Assembly (NCBI RefSeq): GCF_010672085.1
Contig: NZ_JAAHHT010000012.1
Location: 1-41,120 of the forward strand
Direction: 5' to 3'
DNA from: Okeania sp. SIO3I5
GTDB lineage: Bacteria > Cyanobacteriota > Cyanobacteriia > Cyanobacteriales > Microcoleaceae
Length of the DNA stretch: 41,120 bases
Below, piece after piece: positions 7,935 to 16,731 of this stretch. The notes below the pieces were generated by a model. The model was not told where the DNA came from and made no database searches. It saw nothing but the letters and a program-made list of their open reading frames with translations. Position numbers and translations under genes: made by a program. Position 1 is the first letter of the stretch. Every line of letters starts with the position of its first letter.

Positions 7935-9344
7935 ATGATTACAGAAAAGTTTCGTCGCCAACTCCGCCAAGAAGCGAAATTATGGCAAACAGAAGGATTA
8001 ATTGATAATTATCTCTATCAACAATTATCAGAGCGTTACCAATTTGATTCTTTAGAAAAAGCTGCTAGTTCTCGCTTTATTACTATCCTTATTTCCCTGG
8101 GTGGTATTCTCCTTGGATTAGGTATAATCACTTTTGTTTCTGCTAACTGGCAACAATGGTCAAGGGAATTAAAAATAGTTATTTTGTTAACTTTATTTAT
8201 CGGAGTTAATACCACTGGTTTTTATCTCTGGCGACAGCCAAATACTCCACCAAATACTATCAATAAAAAACAAAGATTAGGTCACGGACTATTAATATTT
8301 GGGGCATTACTTTTAGGAGCAAATATAGCACTAATGGCTCAAATGTTTCATATTGGTGGTTCTCCCTACGGATTATATATTGTTTGGGGATTAGGAGTTT
8401 TAGTAATGGCTTATAGTCTACAACTAAAAACTCTGGGAATTATTTCTCTTCTGTTAATAGGATTAGGCTATTTAATGGGGTTATCAACTGTATTTTACCC
8501 AGGAGAATTTTCCTGGTTACAGTTTATAATAGAATATATGTCTTTGGTAGGAATATTGTTGTTTATTCCCCTAGCTTACTGGTGCAATTCCCGAATAATT
8601 TTCTTTCTAGCTACAATGATCATTCTACTAGCTTTAGAAATTAGTCTGTTCCGAGTTTTTGATTTTTCAAATCATGGTTTATGGGGAGCGATCGCTTTAA
8701 CTTTACCTCCTGCTTTATTGTGGGGATATGACGACATTATCTTGCCTAAAATAGATAGCAGAATTTTTCAACCTCTAACAAGAAATTTAGCTATTTGGTA
8801 CTTGAGTATTGGATTTTTATTTTTGTCTTTTAGAGCAATTTGGCAGGATTTTCCATTTAGAAATTATTCGGAAACATCATCAGAAATTCACTGGTTAACT
8901 TTAGTTGAAGTTCTAATTTTTATAGGATTAACTATCTGGGAATGGTTGTTTTTAGCACGACCAAATAAAAGAGATTTTCAGAGTTGGCGATTAGATTTAG
9001 TTAGTGGTGTGATTTTAGGCTTTATTGTGGGAACAGCAATATTGTTTTTCTGGCATTTGAGTATTAATAAAATTCCAGAAATAGCAACTTTTATTATCAA
9101 TATAGAAATGTTTCTTTTAGCAGCAGGCTTAATTAGGATAGGATTAATGCGAGGAATTAGAGGTACTTTTTGGGGTGGTTTAGTATTGTTGACTTTACAA
9201 ATTGTTAGTCGTACTTTTGAGTACAATACTGGATTATTATTGAAGTCTTTTGTATTTATTTTATGTGGTGTAGGAGTAATAGCTGCTGGTTTATGGTATG
9301 AACATCATTTATCATTAGAAGAGGGAGTAGGGAGTAGGGAGTAG
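7935..9344 (+). CDS. DUF2157 multi-spanning membrane protein
   Basis: The 469-aa product starts with a soluble helix pair, FRRQLRQEAKLWQTEGLI...YLYQQLSERY (residues 6-36), the characteristic DUF2157 N-terminus. It continues with about a dozen hydrophobic segments, starting ITILISLGGILLGLGIITFV near residue 50 and followed by the usual ANWQQW motif. No function is established for DUF2157. It is commonly paired with a GDYXXLXY protein, as here at 9708, suggesting a joint envelope role. The last codons (EEGVGSRE) are built from a gggagta heptamer tandem repeat that reaches the stop, so the true C-terminus may have been altered. No clear Shine-Dalgarno precedes the ATG. Confidence 0.88.
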   Translation: MITEKFRRQLRQEAKLWQTEGLIDNYLYQQLSERYQFDSLEKAASSRFITILISLGGILLGLGIITFVSANWQQWSRELKIVILLTLFIGVNTTGFYLWRQPNTPPNTINKKQRLGHGLLIFGALLLGANIALMAQMFHIGGSPYGLYIVWGLGVLVMAYSLQLKTLGIISLLLIGLGYLMGLSTVFYPGEFSWLQFIIEYMSLVGILLFIPLAYWCNSRIIFFLATMIILLALEISLFRVFDFSNHGLWGAIALTLPPALLWGYDDIILPKIDSRIFQPLTRNLAIWYLSIGFLFLSFRAIWQDFPFRNYSETSSEIHWLTLVEVLIFIGLTIWEWLFLARPNKRDFQSWRLDLVSGVILGFIVGTAILFFWHLSINKIPEIATFIINIEMFLLAAGLIRIGLMRGIRGTFWGGLVLLTLQIVSRTFEYNTGLLLKSFVFILCGVGVIAAGLWYEHHLSLEEGVGSRE

Positions 9345-9707
9345 GGGAAAATAATTGATGAATAATAGTGCAATAATTAATTTTATTTTTTGTTATTGGA
9401 GATGTCTATTAGAAGAATTAGTAAGTAAGGAAAAATTTAGATAGTGTGGCAGGTATTTATCCACGATTTTTAATCTAATACTTCCTGATATATAAATTCT
9501 GATACTGGTAAGGTACAAAATTAGTTTGTAGAGACATTACATCCAACATCCCTACATAGAAACCGGGAAAAGTATTAAATTTACCACCATACTAACATCC
9601 ACCTTCCATCAAGTCTGTTTCTGATAATAATCAACGCCCTAGGGGATTTGATATTACTTTTAACTTGGTAATTCCCGACAATTAAAATAAACAACAGGAG
9701 AACTAAC
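9345..9707. other. Spacer between the two membrane genes
   Basis: This 363-base AT-rich stretch begins with the end of a gggagta heptamer tract and contains a cgggaaaag-type repeat fragment (atagaaaccggg near 9557) related to one at 21573. An aggaga site precedes the next gene. I see no gene, and no terminator strong enough to rule out co-transcription. Confidence 0.55.
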
Positions 9708-10415
9708 ATGAAAAATTTTAACCCTTTTAGTAAAAGTAATTTATCAACTAAAAATCAGGATAATTTTGAAGAGATAAATTTACTTATTAATCAAACGAAA
9801 TCTTTGAAAAAGCAAATACCTATTTGGCGTTTTTTTCTACCTTTAACTTTGCAATTAGCATTAATTTTGTCAGTTCCAGCTCAAGCTATTTATACTCACA
9901 TTACAGGTAGAACAGTTATTTTACAAACTGCACCTGTAGATCCTTATGATTTTTTACGGGGTTATTATCAGGTATTAAGTTATGACATTTCCCGCAAAGA
10001 TAATTTGAGTAAACTTCCAGGTTGGGAGCAATTTGAATTGGAAACTTCCGGCAGATATTCTTCAGATAATCAAACTAATATTTATGTAATTTTAGTTGCA
10101 CCTGAAAAAATAGAAAATTCAGAAATACCGAACGTTTGGAAACCTGTAGGTGTAAGTGCAAAAATGCCCGAAAATTTACCAGATAATCAAATAGCTATTC
10201 AAGGAAAATTTGATGGTTGGAGAGTTAAATATGGTTTAGAAACTTATTTTATGCCAGAGGATAGACGCACAGAAATTAATCAGGATATTTCCGAAGTACA
10301 ACGTAGTGTTAATTCAGAAGGTGAAATACCCTTTGTCGTAGAAGTAAAAGTTAATTCTCAAGGTAAAGCTGTACCTTTAAGTTTGTGGGTAAGGGAGCAA
10401 AATTATAAGTTTTAA
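9708..10415 (+). CDS. GDYXXLXY-domain protein, membrane-anchored
   Basis: The 235-aa product has a polar N-terminal stretch of about 40 residues, one hydrophobic segment (FFLPLTLQLALILSVPAQAI, residues 42-61), and an outer domain. The family motif is present as RGYYQVLSYDIS at residues 84-95, with Tyr in place of the Asp of GDYxxLxY. The usual preceding PVDPYDFLRG is intact, and a GKFDGWRVKYGLETYFMPE block follows near residue 165. The function of the family is unknown. The partner is the DUF2157 gene upstream on the same strand. The start is supported by aggagaactaac before the ATG. Confidence 0.9.
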   Translation: MKNFNPFSKSNLSTKNQDNFEEINLLINQTKSLKKQIPIWRFFLPLTLQLALILSVPAQAIYTHITGRTVILQTAPVDPYDFLRGYYQVLSYDISRKDNLSKLPGWEQFELETSGRYSSDNQTNIYVILVAPEKIENSEIPNVWKPVGVSAKMPENLPDNQIAIQGKFDGWRVKYGLETYFMPEDRRTEINQDISEVQRSVNSEGEIPFVVEVKVNSQGKAVPLSLWVREQNYKF

Positions 10416-10423
10416 TAGTTTTG

Positions 10424-10446
10424 TAGAATAGGCATCTTGCCTATTC
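10424..10446. repeat. Short dispersed hairpin
   Basis: GAATAGGC-ATCTT-GCCTATTC is a perfect 8-bp inverted repeat just after the GDYXXLXY stop and just before the end of xisI on the other strand. Related sequence sits at about 3612. It could act as a bidirectional terminator, but it has no strong T tract. Confidence 0.6.
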
Positions 10447-10456
10447 ATTATGTAAA

Positions 10457-10822
10457 CTAATAATTTGACTGAGCTTCGCTGAAATGTTTAGCATTCATTT
10501 CCAATAAATGTCCTAAAATAATATTATTCTGAGGAATACCTTGATCAATTAAATCCTGAGTAATGCCACGTTCTATACCATCATATTCAACATACACTTT
10601 TCCCTCTCCTAAAGTAATATAAATAATATTTCCTCTAACTCGTTTGCCTCCGTTCCATCCCACTTGCATCAGAGCATAGCGATCGCGTCAGCGGAACGGA
10701 GTTCTATCGCTCTTTTGATCAAAAACAGTATCCAGTCTAATATTTCCATGAGAAGGACATAATTTAGCATATTTCCCAATTACTCGTTTGACAATTTCTC
10801 TATAGGTCTTTGGGGTATCCAT
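10457..10822 (-). pseudogene. xisI: xisI, interrupted by a 24-bp in-frame insertion with a stop
   Basis: XisI is one of the controlling factors first described for excision of the fdxN element in heterocyst-forming cyanobacteria. It is a very common small protein paired with XisH, and many copies lie in genomes without that element. From the ATG at 10822 the frame reads MDTPKTYREIVKRVIGKY...TVFDQKSD, then RTPFR-stop-RD, then RYALMQVGWNGGKRVRG...GIPQNNIILGH. Removing the 24 bases at 10682-10705 restores a 113-aa protein, the normal length. An internal ATG could still express the last 70 aa, but that would lack the N-terminal third. The start overlaps the xisH end, as usual for the pair. Confidence 0.85.
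10682..10705 (-). mobile_element. 24-bp miniature insertion within xisI
   Basis: Read on the minus strand, GCGAT occurs on both sides of AGAACTCCGTTCCGCTGAC, so the insert is 19 new bases plus a 5-bp duplicated target. It adds exactly eight codons and brings in a TGA. The size and the CCG-rich core recall the small dispersed repeats (20-30 nt) reported in cyanobacteria. Assignment to a named SDR class is not possible from this window. Confidence 0.75.
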
Positions 10823-11420
10823 TGTAAAACCTCGACTTTTTCTAAATCTACAACCAACAATTTCATAGGCAAATTATTAATTACTAATTCACCAAGAGAT
10901 TCACTAAATAAATTATTATAAGTAGAGCTACTAATAGCTAAATAAATTTCTCTAACTGGGTCAAATCAATTCAAAATTCAAAATTATTAATTCAAAATTG
11001 TAACCTCTGCCTGTTTGCGCAGCATTCCGCAGGAAAGTCAGAGAGTTGAATACTTAATTAAACAATTATTGAAATTAAGGAATGAACCAAAATTTTTTAA
11101 CTTTGAATTTTGAATTTTGAATTCAAAAAATGGTCAACTTCTTTAAGTAACAATTGATCAAGAATCTACTGCCCAATAGCTTGTTCTAAATCGACTACTG
11201 GAGAATTACCTCGAAACTATTTTATTTCAAGAGCAAGCTGAAAATTTCCTTTTTTAGCAGCAATCAAGTTTCCATTATTAAACTCGTGACTCGTAGCAGC
11301 TAAGTCTATAAACAAAAATCTTTCACCATAAGAAATTACATAGGGGTCATCTGTAATTTCCCAACCATCTTTAATAATTGCTTGCTTAACTAGATTGTGA
11401 ATAGAATCTCTAGCAGACAT
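10780..11420 (-). pseudogene. xisH: xisH, two nonsense codons and a 167-bp insertion
   Basis: XisH is the partner of XisI and has a restriction-endonuclease-like (PD-(D/E)xK) fold. The N-terminus MSARDSIHNLVKQAIIKDGW...FIDLAA...FQLALEIK is followed by TAG where Ser is usual, then FRGNSPVVDLEQAIGQ, then a second TAG, then ILDQLLLKEVD. A 167-bp MITE then interrupts the gene. Beyond it the frame resumes as PVREIYLAISSSTYNN...KLLVVDLEKVEVLQWIP and ends at a TAA that overlaps xisI. The family's catalytic-type EIK motif is still visible. Only a 67-aa fragment could be translated from the 5' end. Transposition plus point mutations are the simplest history. Confidence 0.85.
10965..11131. mobile_element. 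167-bp MITE inserted in xisH with 6-bp target duplication
   Basis: The ends are imperfect terminal inverted repeats built on AATTCAAAATTCAAAATT, reading inward from both sides. GGTCAA flanks the element at 10959-10964 and 11132-11137. Deleting the element and one GGTCAA rejoins the xisH frame as LKEVDPVREIYLAI, so both boundaries are well defined. The interior has no coding capacity, so it would depend on a transposase elsewhere. Confidence 0.88.
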
Positions 11421-11728
11421 TTAAAATTATCAAGCAATATTAACGCTAATAATTATATCATTTTAAGTAAGTCTGGATTAAGCTGTTTTTTAGTAGTCAG
11501 TAGTCATACAATTTCGACCTGATGTTGCGCTTAATAAAAGATAACAGTTATTAGTAAAATTAAGGTCTGGGTAAGAATTATTAAGCGCATTTTTACAGAG
11601 AAATGGTATCAGTAGAAGATACTTAACCACTTGTTTATATTATTGTCAAGAATTTGAAACTCAACTGCCTACACTATCCTCGAACCCTGTAGATACTTAG
11701 ATTGTTGCAATTAAACCGACTTGATATT
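11421..11728. other. Spacer upstream of xisH
   Basis: AT-rich DNA with no gene on either strand. A promoter for the minus-strand xisHI pair should lie near 11430-11480, but no convincing -10/-35 pair was picked out. Confidence 0.45.
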
Positions 11729-11900
11729 ATATCATGTCCGGTAGCATCGGTATTGTATATAGAAGATAAGGAAGAAGTAGAGGCGATTTCCTAGGTCATG
11801 CTCCGCAAACGCGAATCGCCCCTACAAGAGAAGGAAAAATTTTACATGACGGTAGATATTTCCCCAACTTTTACACAAACGATACCAACGGACTTGATAT
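11729..11900 (+). mobile_element. 'ATATCATGTCCG' MITE, copy 1
   Basis: The terminal inverted repeat starts ATATCATGTCCGGTAGCATCGG and is matched, inverted, by a right end reading CGATACCAACGGACTTGATAT. The body is about 90% alike to the reverse complement of 38751-38901. This copy carries an extra stretch around 11793 containing ggtcatgctccgcaaacg, which resembles the repeat at 18112. There is no coding content. Confidence 0.85.
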
Positions 11901-11943
11901 TAAATACCATTTTTAACCATTAAACATTTCACGGAAGTTAAAA

Positions 11944-11976
11944 GCAGAACCCGCCAGAAGTGGGTGCGGGTTCCGC
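11944..11976 (-). terminator. Likely intrinsic terminator of sppA
   Basis: On the minus strand GCGGAACCCGC pairs with GCGGGTTCTGC (11-bp stem with one G-T pair), followed by TTTTAAC. It lies about 50 bases past the sppA stop codon, in the right orientation. Confidence 0.7.
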
Positions 11977-12023
11977 TAATTGAATGTTGATCTTATTAAT
12001 TTAAACGTAGAACCAGTCCCTAC

Positions 12024-13850
12024 TTAATCAATTCTCAAATTAAACGGCAAACGAGTATAAATCCCATAAGGATCGTTCATCGCTCTCAAACTACTTAACT
12101 CCTCCTGCAACTTTTGAAATTCTGCCGTTAACGGATCTAAAGGAATATTAGACACACCAACTTCCACACCAGAAAGACTTCTAAAAATCCGTTGTTCCAA
12201 ACTACGAGACTTAGGATATTCCTCAACTTTCCAACTGTCTCCCAGTTCAGCTTTTTCCGCAGCAACTTTAATAGCAACTTCTATCCCACCAATTTCATCA
12301 ACCAAACCTAACTCTTGAGCATCTGCACCAGACCAAACTCTACCTTGAGCAATTTCTGCTACTTTTTGCTTAGATAAATTACGAGTAGTTGCCACATTTG
12401 TAATAAACCGCTCGTAAATTGAATCCACCATATTTTGAATCAAAGCTAATTCTGCCTCTGTTTTAGGACGAGAAGTAGTATTCAAATCTGCAAACTCACC
12501 AACTTTCACTACATCCCAAGTAATCCCATTTTCATTAGCTAGTTCTTGAATATTGAACAACACACCAAAAACCCCGATCGAACCAGTAATAGTATTTGCC
12601 TCAGCAACTATTCGATCTGCATTCATAGAAATCCAATACCCACCAGAAGCAGCTATATTACCCATAGAAACAATCACAGGTTTTTCCTTACTAATAAGTT
12701 TAACTTCCCTACTAATAACTTCAGATGCTGAAGCACTCCCTCCTGGACTATTAACTCGCAACACCACTGCCTTAACTTTATCGTCAAGTCGTAGTCGTCG
12801 CAATTCCCTTGCTAGGCGATCGCCTCCTACCTGTCTAGGAGTACCAATACCATTAACTATTTCTCCTTCAGCGTAAACTACAGCAATTTTATTTTTGCTT
12901 TTAACATTTCTGCTGAGAGTTTCTGCAACTTTTGGTACATTCCCATAGTTGTTGAAACTAATTTGTCTGAAAGTCCGATCGTCCTCTTCTTTGCCAGTTA
13001 GTTCTTTAAGTTTTGTTAACACTTCATCGTAGTAGGCAACTTGATCTACTAATTTAGAGTCTAAACCGGTATTTGCCATCAATATACCTTCATTATTAGC
13101 GATCGCTTGTAAATTCTGTACTGTTAACCCTCGACTTGTAGCAATTGTTCGCAGATATTGACCCCAAATGTTCTGTAATAATTGGAGAGTTTGCTGTCGG
13201 TTCTCCGGACTCATTTTTTCTAGGGTAAAAGGTTCAACGGCAGATTTATATTTACCTACTCTCGTTACCTGAACTCCAATGCCGAATTTATCCAACGCCC
13301 CAGTTAAGAACATAGTTTGAGAACTTAAACCATTGAACTCAAAGACACCAAAAGGATTAATCACAACTTCATCTGCTACAGAAGCTAAATAATATTCTCT
13401 TTCTGTCCAGTCCATATCATAAGCAACGATAGTTTTGCCAGTTTCTCGGAACCTTTGAAGTGCTTGCCGTATTTCTTGTAGATTTGCTAATCCTGTTACT
13501 CCTGGAGTGTTGCTACCTTTAATGTAAATGCCGATTATTTTTTCATCTTGGGCAGCAGCATTGAGAATATTAATTGCTTTTCGGAGAGTAATGGTTGTAG
13601 GTTGGTCGCTGGATAAAGCTTCTTGGAGTGCTTCACCAGTAGAGGAAATGGGTCGAGTGTCTGTAATATTGGTAGCGAGATCGAAGACTAAGATTGATTT
13701 ATCTTGAACTTGTGGACCTAAGTCTTTGGTTTTACTAGCGATGGAAACGACAAAAAATATTAATCCGCCAAATCCTAAGCCTATAGTTAGAGTAATCCCA
13801 AGTATACTACCAATTAGACTAGCAAAGGTGTATTTTAAGAAATTCTTCAT
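12024..13850 (-). CDS. sppA: Signal peptide peptidase SppA, 67K type
   Basis: SppA is a membrane-bound serine protease that clears cleaved signal peptides. The 608-aa product is the long, tandem-domain form. An N-terminal membrane anchor (ASLIGSILGITLTIGLGFGG, residues 10-29) is followed by an N-domain holding the general base Lys202 in VGKYKSAVEPF. The C-domain holds the nucleophile Ser402 in GNIAASGGYWISM, after the NSPGGSASASE loop and before ITGSIGVFG. These match the Lys/Ser dyad of the family. No Shine-Dalgarno is visible before the ATG. In cyanobacteria an SppA homologue has been linked to light-stress turnover of phycobilisome or thylakoid proteins; whether that holds here cannot be told. 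Confidence 0.96.
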   Translation of the reverse strand: MKNFLKYTFASLIGSILGITLTIGLGFGGLIFFVVSIASKTKDLGPQVQDKSILVFDLATNITDTRPISSTGEALQEALSSDQPTTITLRKAINILNAAAQDEKIIGIYIKGSNTPGVTGLANLQEIRQALQRFRETGKTIVAYDMDWTEREYYLASVADEVVINPFGVFEFNGLSSQTMFLTGALDKFGIGVQVTRVGKYKSAVEPFTLEKMSPENRQQTLQLLQNIWGQYLRTIATSRGLTVQNLQAIANNEGILMANTGLDSKLVDQVAYYDEVLTKLKELTGKEEDDRTFRQISFNNYGNVPKVAETLSRNVKSKNKIAVVYAEGEIVNGIGTPRQVGGDRLARELRRLRLDDKVKAVVLRVNSPGGSASASEVISREVKLISKEKPVIVSMGNIAASGGYWISMNADRIVAEANTITGSIGVFGVLFNIQELANENGITWDVVKVGEFADLNTTSRPKTEAELALIQNMVDSIYERFITNVATTRNLSKQKVAEIAQGRVWSGADAQELGLVDEIGGIEVAIKVAAEKAELGDSWKVEEYPKSRSLEQRIFRSLSGVEVGVSNIPLDPLTAEFQKLQEELSSLRAMNDPYGIYTRLPFNLRID

Positions 13851-14500
13851 TTTTCTAGTGGGAGTTGTTAATGTAGGAAATTAACTAATGGTATTAGTTT
13901 ATATTCGTCTTTATCGTAACTAAAAATATATAAAACTTTGCAAAATTCACTAACTGCATTAAATTTTAAATTACAAAACTTATCAAATAGTTGTAAAAAA
14001 CCGTAATTTATGCACTCTCCTACGTAAACGTAAAAAAATATACATATAAATCCTAGTGTTCATACATAACTACAGACTTTTTTCACATACCTGACAAGAG
14101 AAGATTTATTTATATTTATTATTGTAGCTATGAATTAAAACTATATGTTTCAAATATTTGGTAGTGTATCAAGGAAGTGTTGGAAGGGTGGGAACTGTGG
14201 GAGGTTTGCTCCGAGTGGGGAGACGCTCGAAAGTAGGAGAAATAATTCTATCTGTATCTTTTTGTACTTGTCTGCCTTTCGTCCTAAATGTTTGGTCTTG
14301 TACCATTTTGATAAATGTTTGCTACAAATAACTGGGGGATTGTTTAGGAGTCAGGAGTCAGGAGTCAGGAGTCATAATGAATGGCTTCAATACGACTTTT
14401 TAGGTCGGAAATCATCTTTTTGTCAAATGGATGTCTCCTGAAAATTATTTTTATCGCTCTTACTATTCGTAAAATTCTTTTTTCATGCATGGTCTTATAG
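13851..14500. other. Spacer upstream of sppA
   Basis: AT-rich DNA with a stretch at about 14105-14150 (ttattattgtagctatgaat) that recurs at about 15552, and a TCAGGAG heptamer repeat at 14346-14375. An open frame at 14145-14441 crosses the heptamer tract and has no ribosome binding site or recognisable domain, so I do not call it a gene. Confidence 0.55.
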
Positions 14501-14504
14501 CGCT

Positions 14505-14625
14505 ACGCATTAAGGTTAGGACATTCCTAAATCTTGTTTGCGGAGCATTTCCCTACACGAAAAACCCTTTGAGAGTTTACTATTCCCTCTCTTGGTCAGC
14601 ATTCCCCCACAGGAGTGCGCATTCC
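14505..14625 (-). repeat. Dispersed element also present at 18.1 kb
   Basis: The reverse complement shares an ordered series of blocks with 18085-18170: gggaatagtaaact, tcaaagggttttt, then gcggagcaaaca or its variant, then gatttaggaatgtcctaa. Spacing is conserved with small indels. It has no coding content. Confidence 0.65.
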
Positions 14626-14717
14626 CTCTCTTGGTCGATTGAATAAGGCGTTTAGCTAACGCAAAACTTTCCTAACGGAATGCTCCGCTTGCCGACTGCA
14701 AGCGAGCTGTCGTCGTC

Positions 14718-14796
14718 GCGGGGTCGCACCGCTTGCGTCTGTCGGCGAGGCGGGGTCTGACCGCTTGCGCCTATCGGCGACGCGGGGTCGCACCTC
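14718..14796. repeat. GC-rich 32-bp tandem repeat, about 2.5 copies
   Basis: GCGGGGTC recurs at 14718, 14750 and 14782, an exact 32-base period, with CCGCTTGCG and TCGGCGA blocks between. The local GC content is far above the surrounding DNA. It is not part of a recognisable gene, and open frames across it are low-complexity. Confidence 0.8.
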
Positions 14797-14983
14797 CCTA
14801 TTCCCTATTCCCGTTTCGCGTAGCGCTATAAAGGCTGAAAAATTTGCACTTTTTTTCCTGCAAAAAGGCGCTAAACCTTTATATATCAGTGCTTTTAAAT
14901 TAGATTTGCCAGCCCTACGCAGGCGAATCCCACACTTTGCTGAGGCACAACCCAAATGTTTATTTGACTGACTTTTATAGGGC

Positions 14984-15541
14984 TTTTCATTAACATAGAA
15001 TACAGATATTATGGTTTAAAAGTATTTCTGCTGAGGCCAGAAGCGAGTGCTAATTAGTGAGATATCCATTTCCTGCGGAAAGACTTCGCCAACAGAATGT
15101 AATACCAAATCGTCCTTAGTGAGGGGATATTTTTTAGGTAGTCCTGCATTGTAATGGTGAAAATGTATATTAGACTTGTCGCTAAATAGAGGGAAAAAAT
15201 CGCTCAAACTCAGGCAGAGTAATAATTCCAGGCACTTGAGGCTATTGATGGCTATAATCCTTACATATCAAGGGTTTTGAGGATTTTTTAATTTATAAAG
15301 CGACAAGTCTATTTTTTAATTTCTTCCCACACCTCCCACACCTCCCACACCTCCCACACCTCCCACACTTCCCACACTCTCTCTACCATTCCTCAGCACC
15401 ACCACCATTTTTTAAAGTTACAGCCATTGCTACATCAGGGATTTGACGATGGGATAAGTCTGCTTTTATACCCGGATTTGGTATAAGACGCACATCTGAC
15501 AGGCAGAAGCAATGCAAGTCTACCTTTGTGAAAACCGCTAT
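14984..15541. mobile_element. Mosaic element with conserved ends
   Basis: The left end tttcattaacatagaatac and the right end gtctacctttgtgaaaaccg also bound a shorter element at 27583-27872, whose interior is different. This copy contains a tandem 9-bp repeat. The short open frame at 15016-15207 on the minus strand lies within it and shows no family resemblance. Confidence 0.6.
15328..15378. repeat. 9-bp minisatellite, cctcccaca
   Basis: Five to six head-to-tail copies of cctcccaca (the last has cttcccaca). The 9-base period and CTCCC core are shared with the minisatellites at 34.5 and 36.0 kb. Confidence 0.85.
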
Positions 15542-16089
15542 AAATCTATTTATATTTATATTTATTATTGTAGCTATAAATTAAAGTTTTATTTCCTTCA
15601 AATATTTATTTGACTGACTTTTAAATCTATGTTGTTTTTTTAAACTGTTTTAAATAAAAATTTATCGATCCCTAAAAATTTACGTAAATAGATTAAAGTT
15701 GCCAAAAAAAATATTTAGGAGATAGCCTAAATTATAGGTAATAAGTTTATTTGGAACATTAAAATGTAAGTATAAAATTATACTCAATTTTCATAGTTGC
15801 AGAATTTTTTTGAACCCGATAAAGTAGATAATTAAGACAGTCAAAGTTGAAAATGAATGAAAAATTTTGGCGAAACCAATATAAGAGAGCAATAAGTTGG
15901 AAATTACTCGGTTCTCACAGCAAATTGAGTTCAATCAAAAACTACAGGACTTAGGCAGTACCACTATATATGGTCTATATTTTGGTCAATATTCCCGATA
16001 TTTACACTATCATTAGTGCCCTTGGGTAAGTCCTCAACTAGACTGTTATTTAAGATTCAACAATAATATAAGTCAATAAATCAATCAAA
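15542..16089. other. AT-rich upstream region of the cupin gene
   Basis: It begins with a copy of the ttattattgtagctata repeat and then shows no repeats or genes. The several hundred bases of unique sequence before the cupin start probably hold its promoter; I could not assign -10/-35 boxes with confidence. Confidence 0.45.
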
Positions 16090-16731
16090 ATGACAATCAC
16101 AAAAGAAATAGCTACCAAAGATTTACTGAAACTTCCAGTGGGAGACAAACTTAATAATCTAATGACAATAAAGGTACAAGAGGACTTATTAGCTGGACAA
16201 TTTTCAATTATGGAGTCTAAAATACTGGCAAAAACAATGGTTGCTCCCCATTACCACGAACATCAAGCGCAAGTTGTATATGTAACTTCTGGAGAGCTAG
16301 AAGTTGAAGTTGGAGGCGAAAATGGAACTAGATTCACTGCTCCTGCGGGTAGTTATATCACCTTACCACGGCAAATATATCATTGTTTCTGGAACGCTAC
16401 CAATGAAGTAAGTACATATATTGCAATTACAGGAGGATGTGGTTTTGAGGAGTACATTGATGATATTAATGATGGATATCTTTCTCCAAAACCTACTCAG
16501 TTAGGAATTAAAGAAGCAAAAGATATACATAAGATTTTTTTTGATGTTGAGCGTATTCCAGGAATGTTAAAAAAATATGGTTTAAAAGGATTACATGGAA
16601 TGCCACCCGGATACAAATCGGAAAATTATAGCACTTTTGAAGATGGTGAGGTACAGTCCAAGATTAATCTTTCTTTCCTATTTACTAAACTGATAAAAAT
16701 TTGTACCTCACTAACTCCGAAACTGCTGTAA
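16090..16731 (+). CDS. Cupin-domain protein
   Basis: The 213-aa product has one cupin barrel at about residues 30-125. Motif 1 is HYHEHQAQVVYVTSGELEVEV (His, His and a Gln in the place of the usual Glu, with Gly before the next strand), and motif 2 is PRQIYHCFWNATN with the expected His. These residues would bind a single metal, as in quercetinase-like and other small cupin dioxygenases or isomerases. The C-terminal 90 residues (ERIPGMLKKYGLKGLHGMPPGY and a basic tail ending ICTSLTPKLL) are not part of the barrel, and I do not recognise them. The gene stands alone, converging on the IPP isomerase gene. The substrate is unknown. Confidence 0.8.
   Translation: MTITKEIATKDLLKLPVGDKLNNLMTIKVQEDLLAGQFSIMESKILAKTMVAPHYHEHQAQVVYVTSGELEVEVGGENGTRFTAPAGSYITLPRQIYHCFWNATNEVSTYIAITGGCGFEEYIDDINDGYLSPKPTQLGIKEAKDIHKIFFDVERIPGMLKKYGLKGLHGMPPGYKSENYSTFEDGEVQSKINLSFLFTKLIKICTSLTPKLL

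Noticed and set aside
14145-14441. 98-aa frame
   Set aside because: Crosses a TCAGGAG heptamer tract, has no recognisable domain and no start signal.
14656-14955. 99-aa frame on the minus strand
   Set aside because: Arises from the GC-rich 32-bp repeat; composition is Arg/Ala/Ser-rich and frame-dependent.
15016-15207. 63-aa frame on the minus strand
   Set aside because: Lies inside a repeat element and shows no family resemblance.
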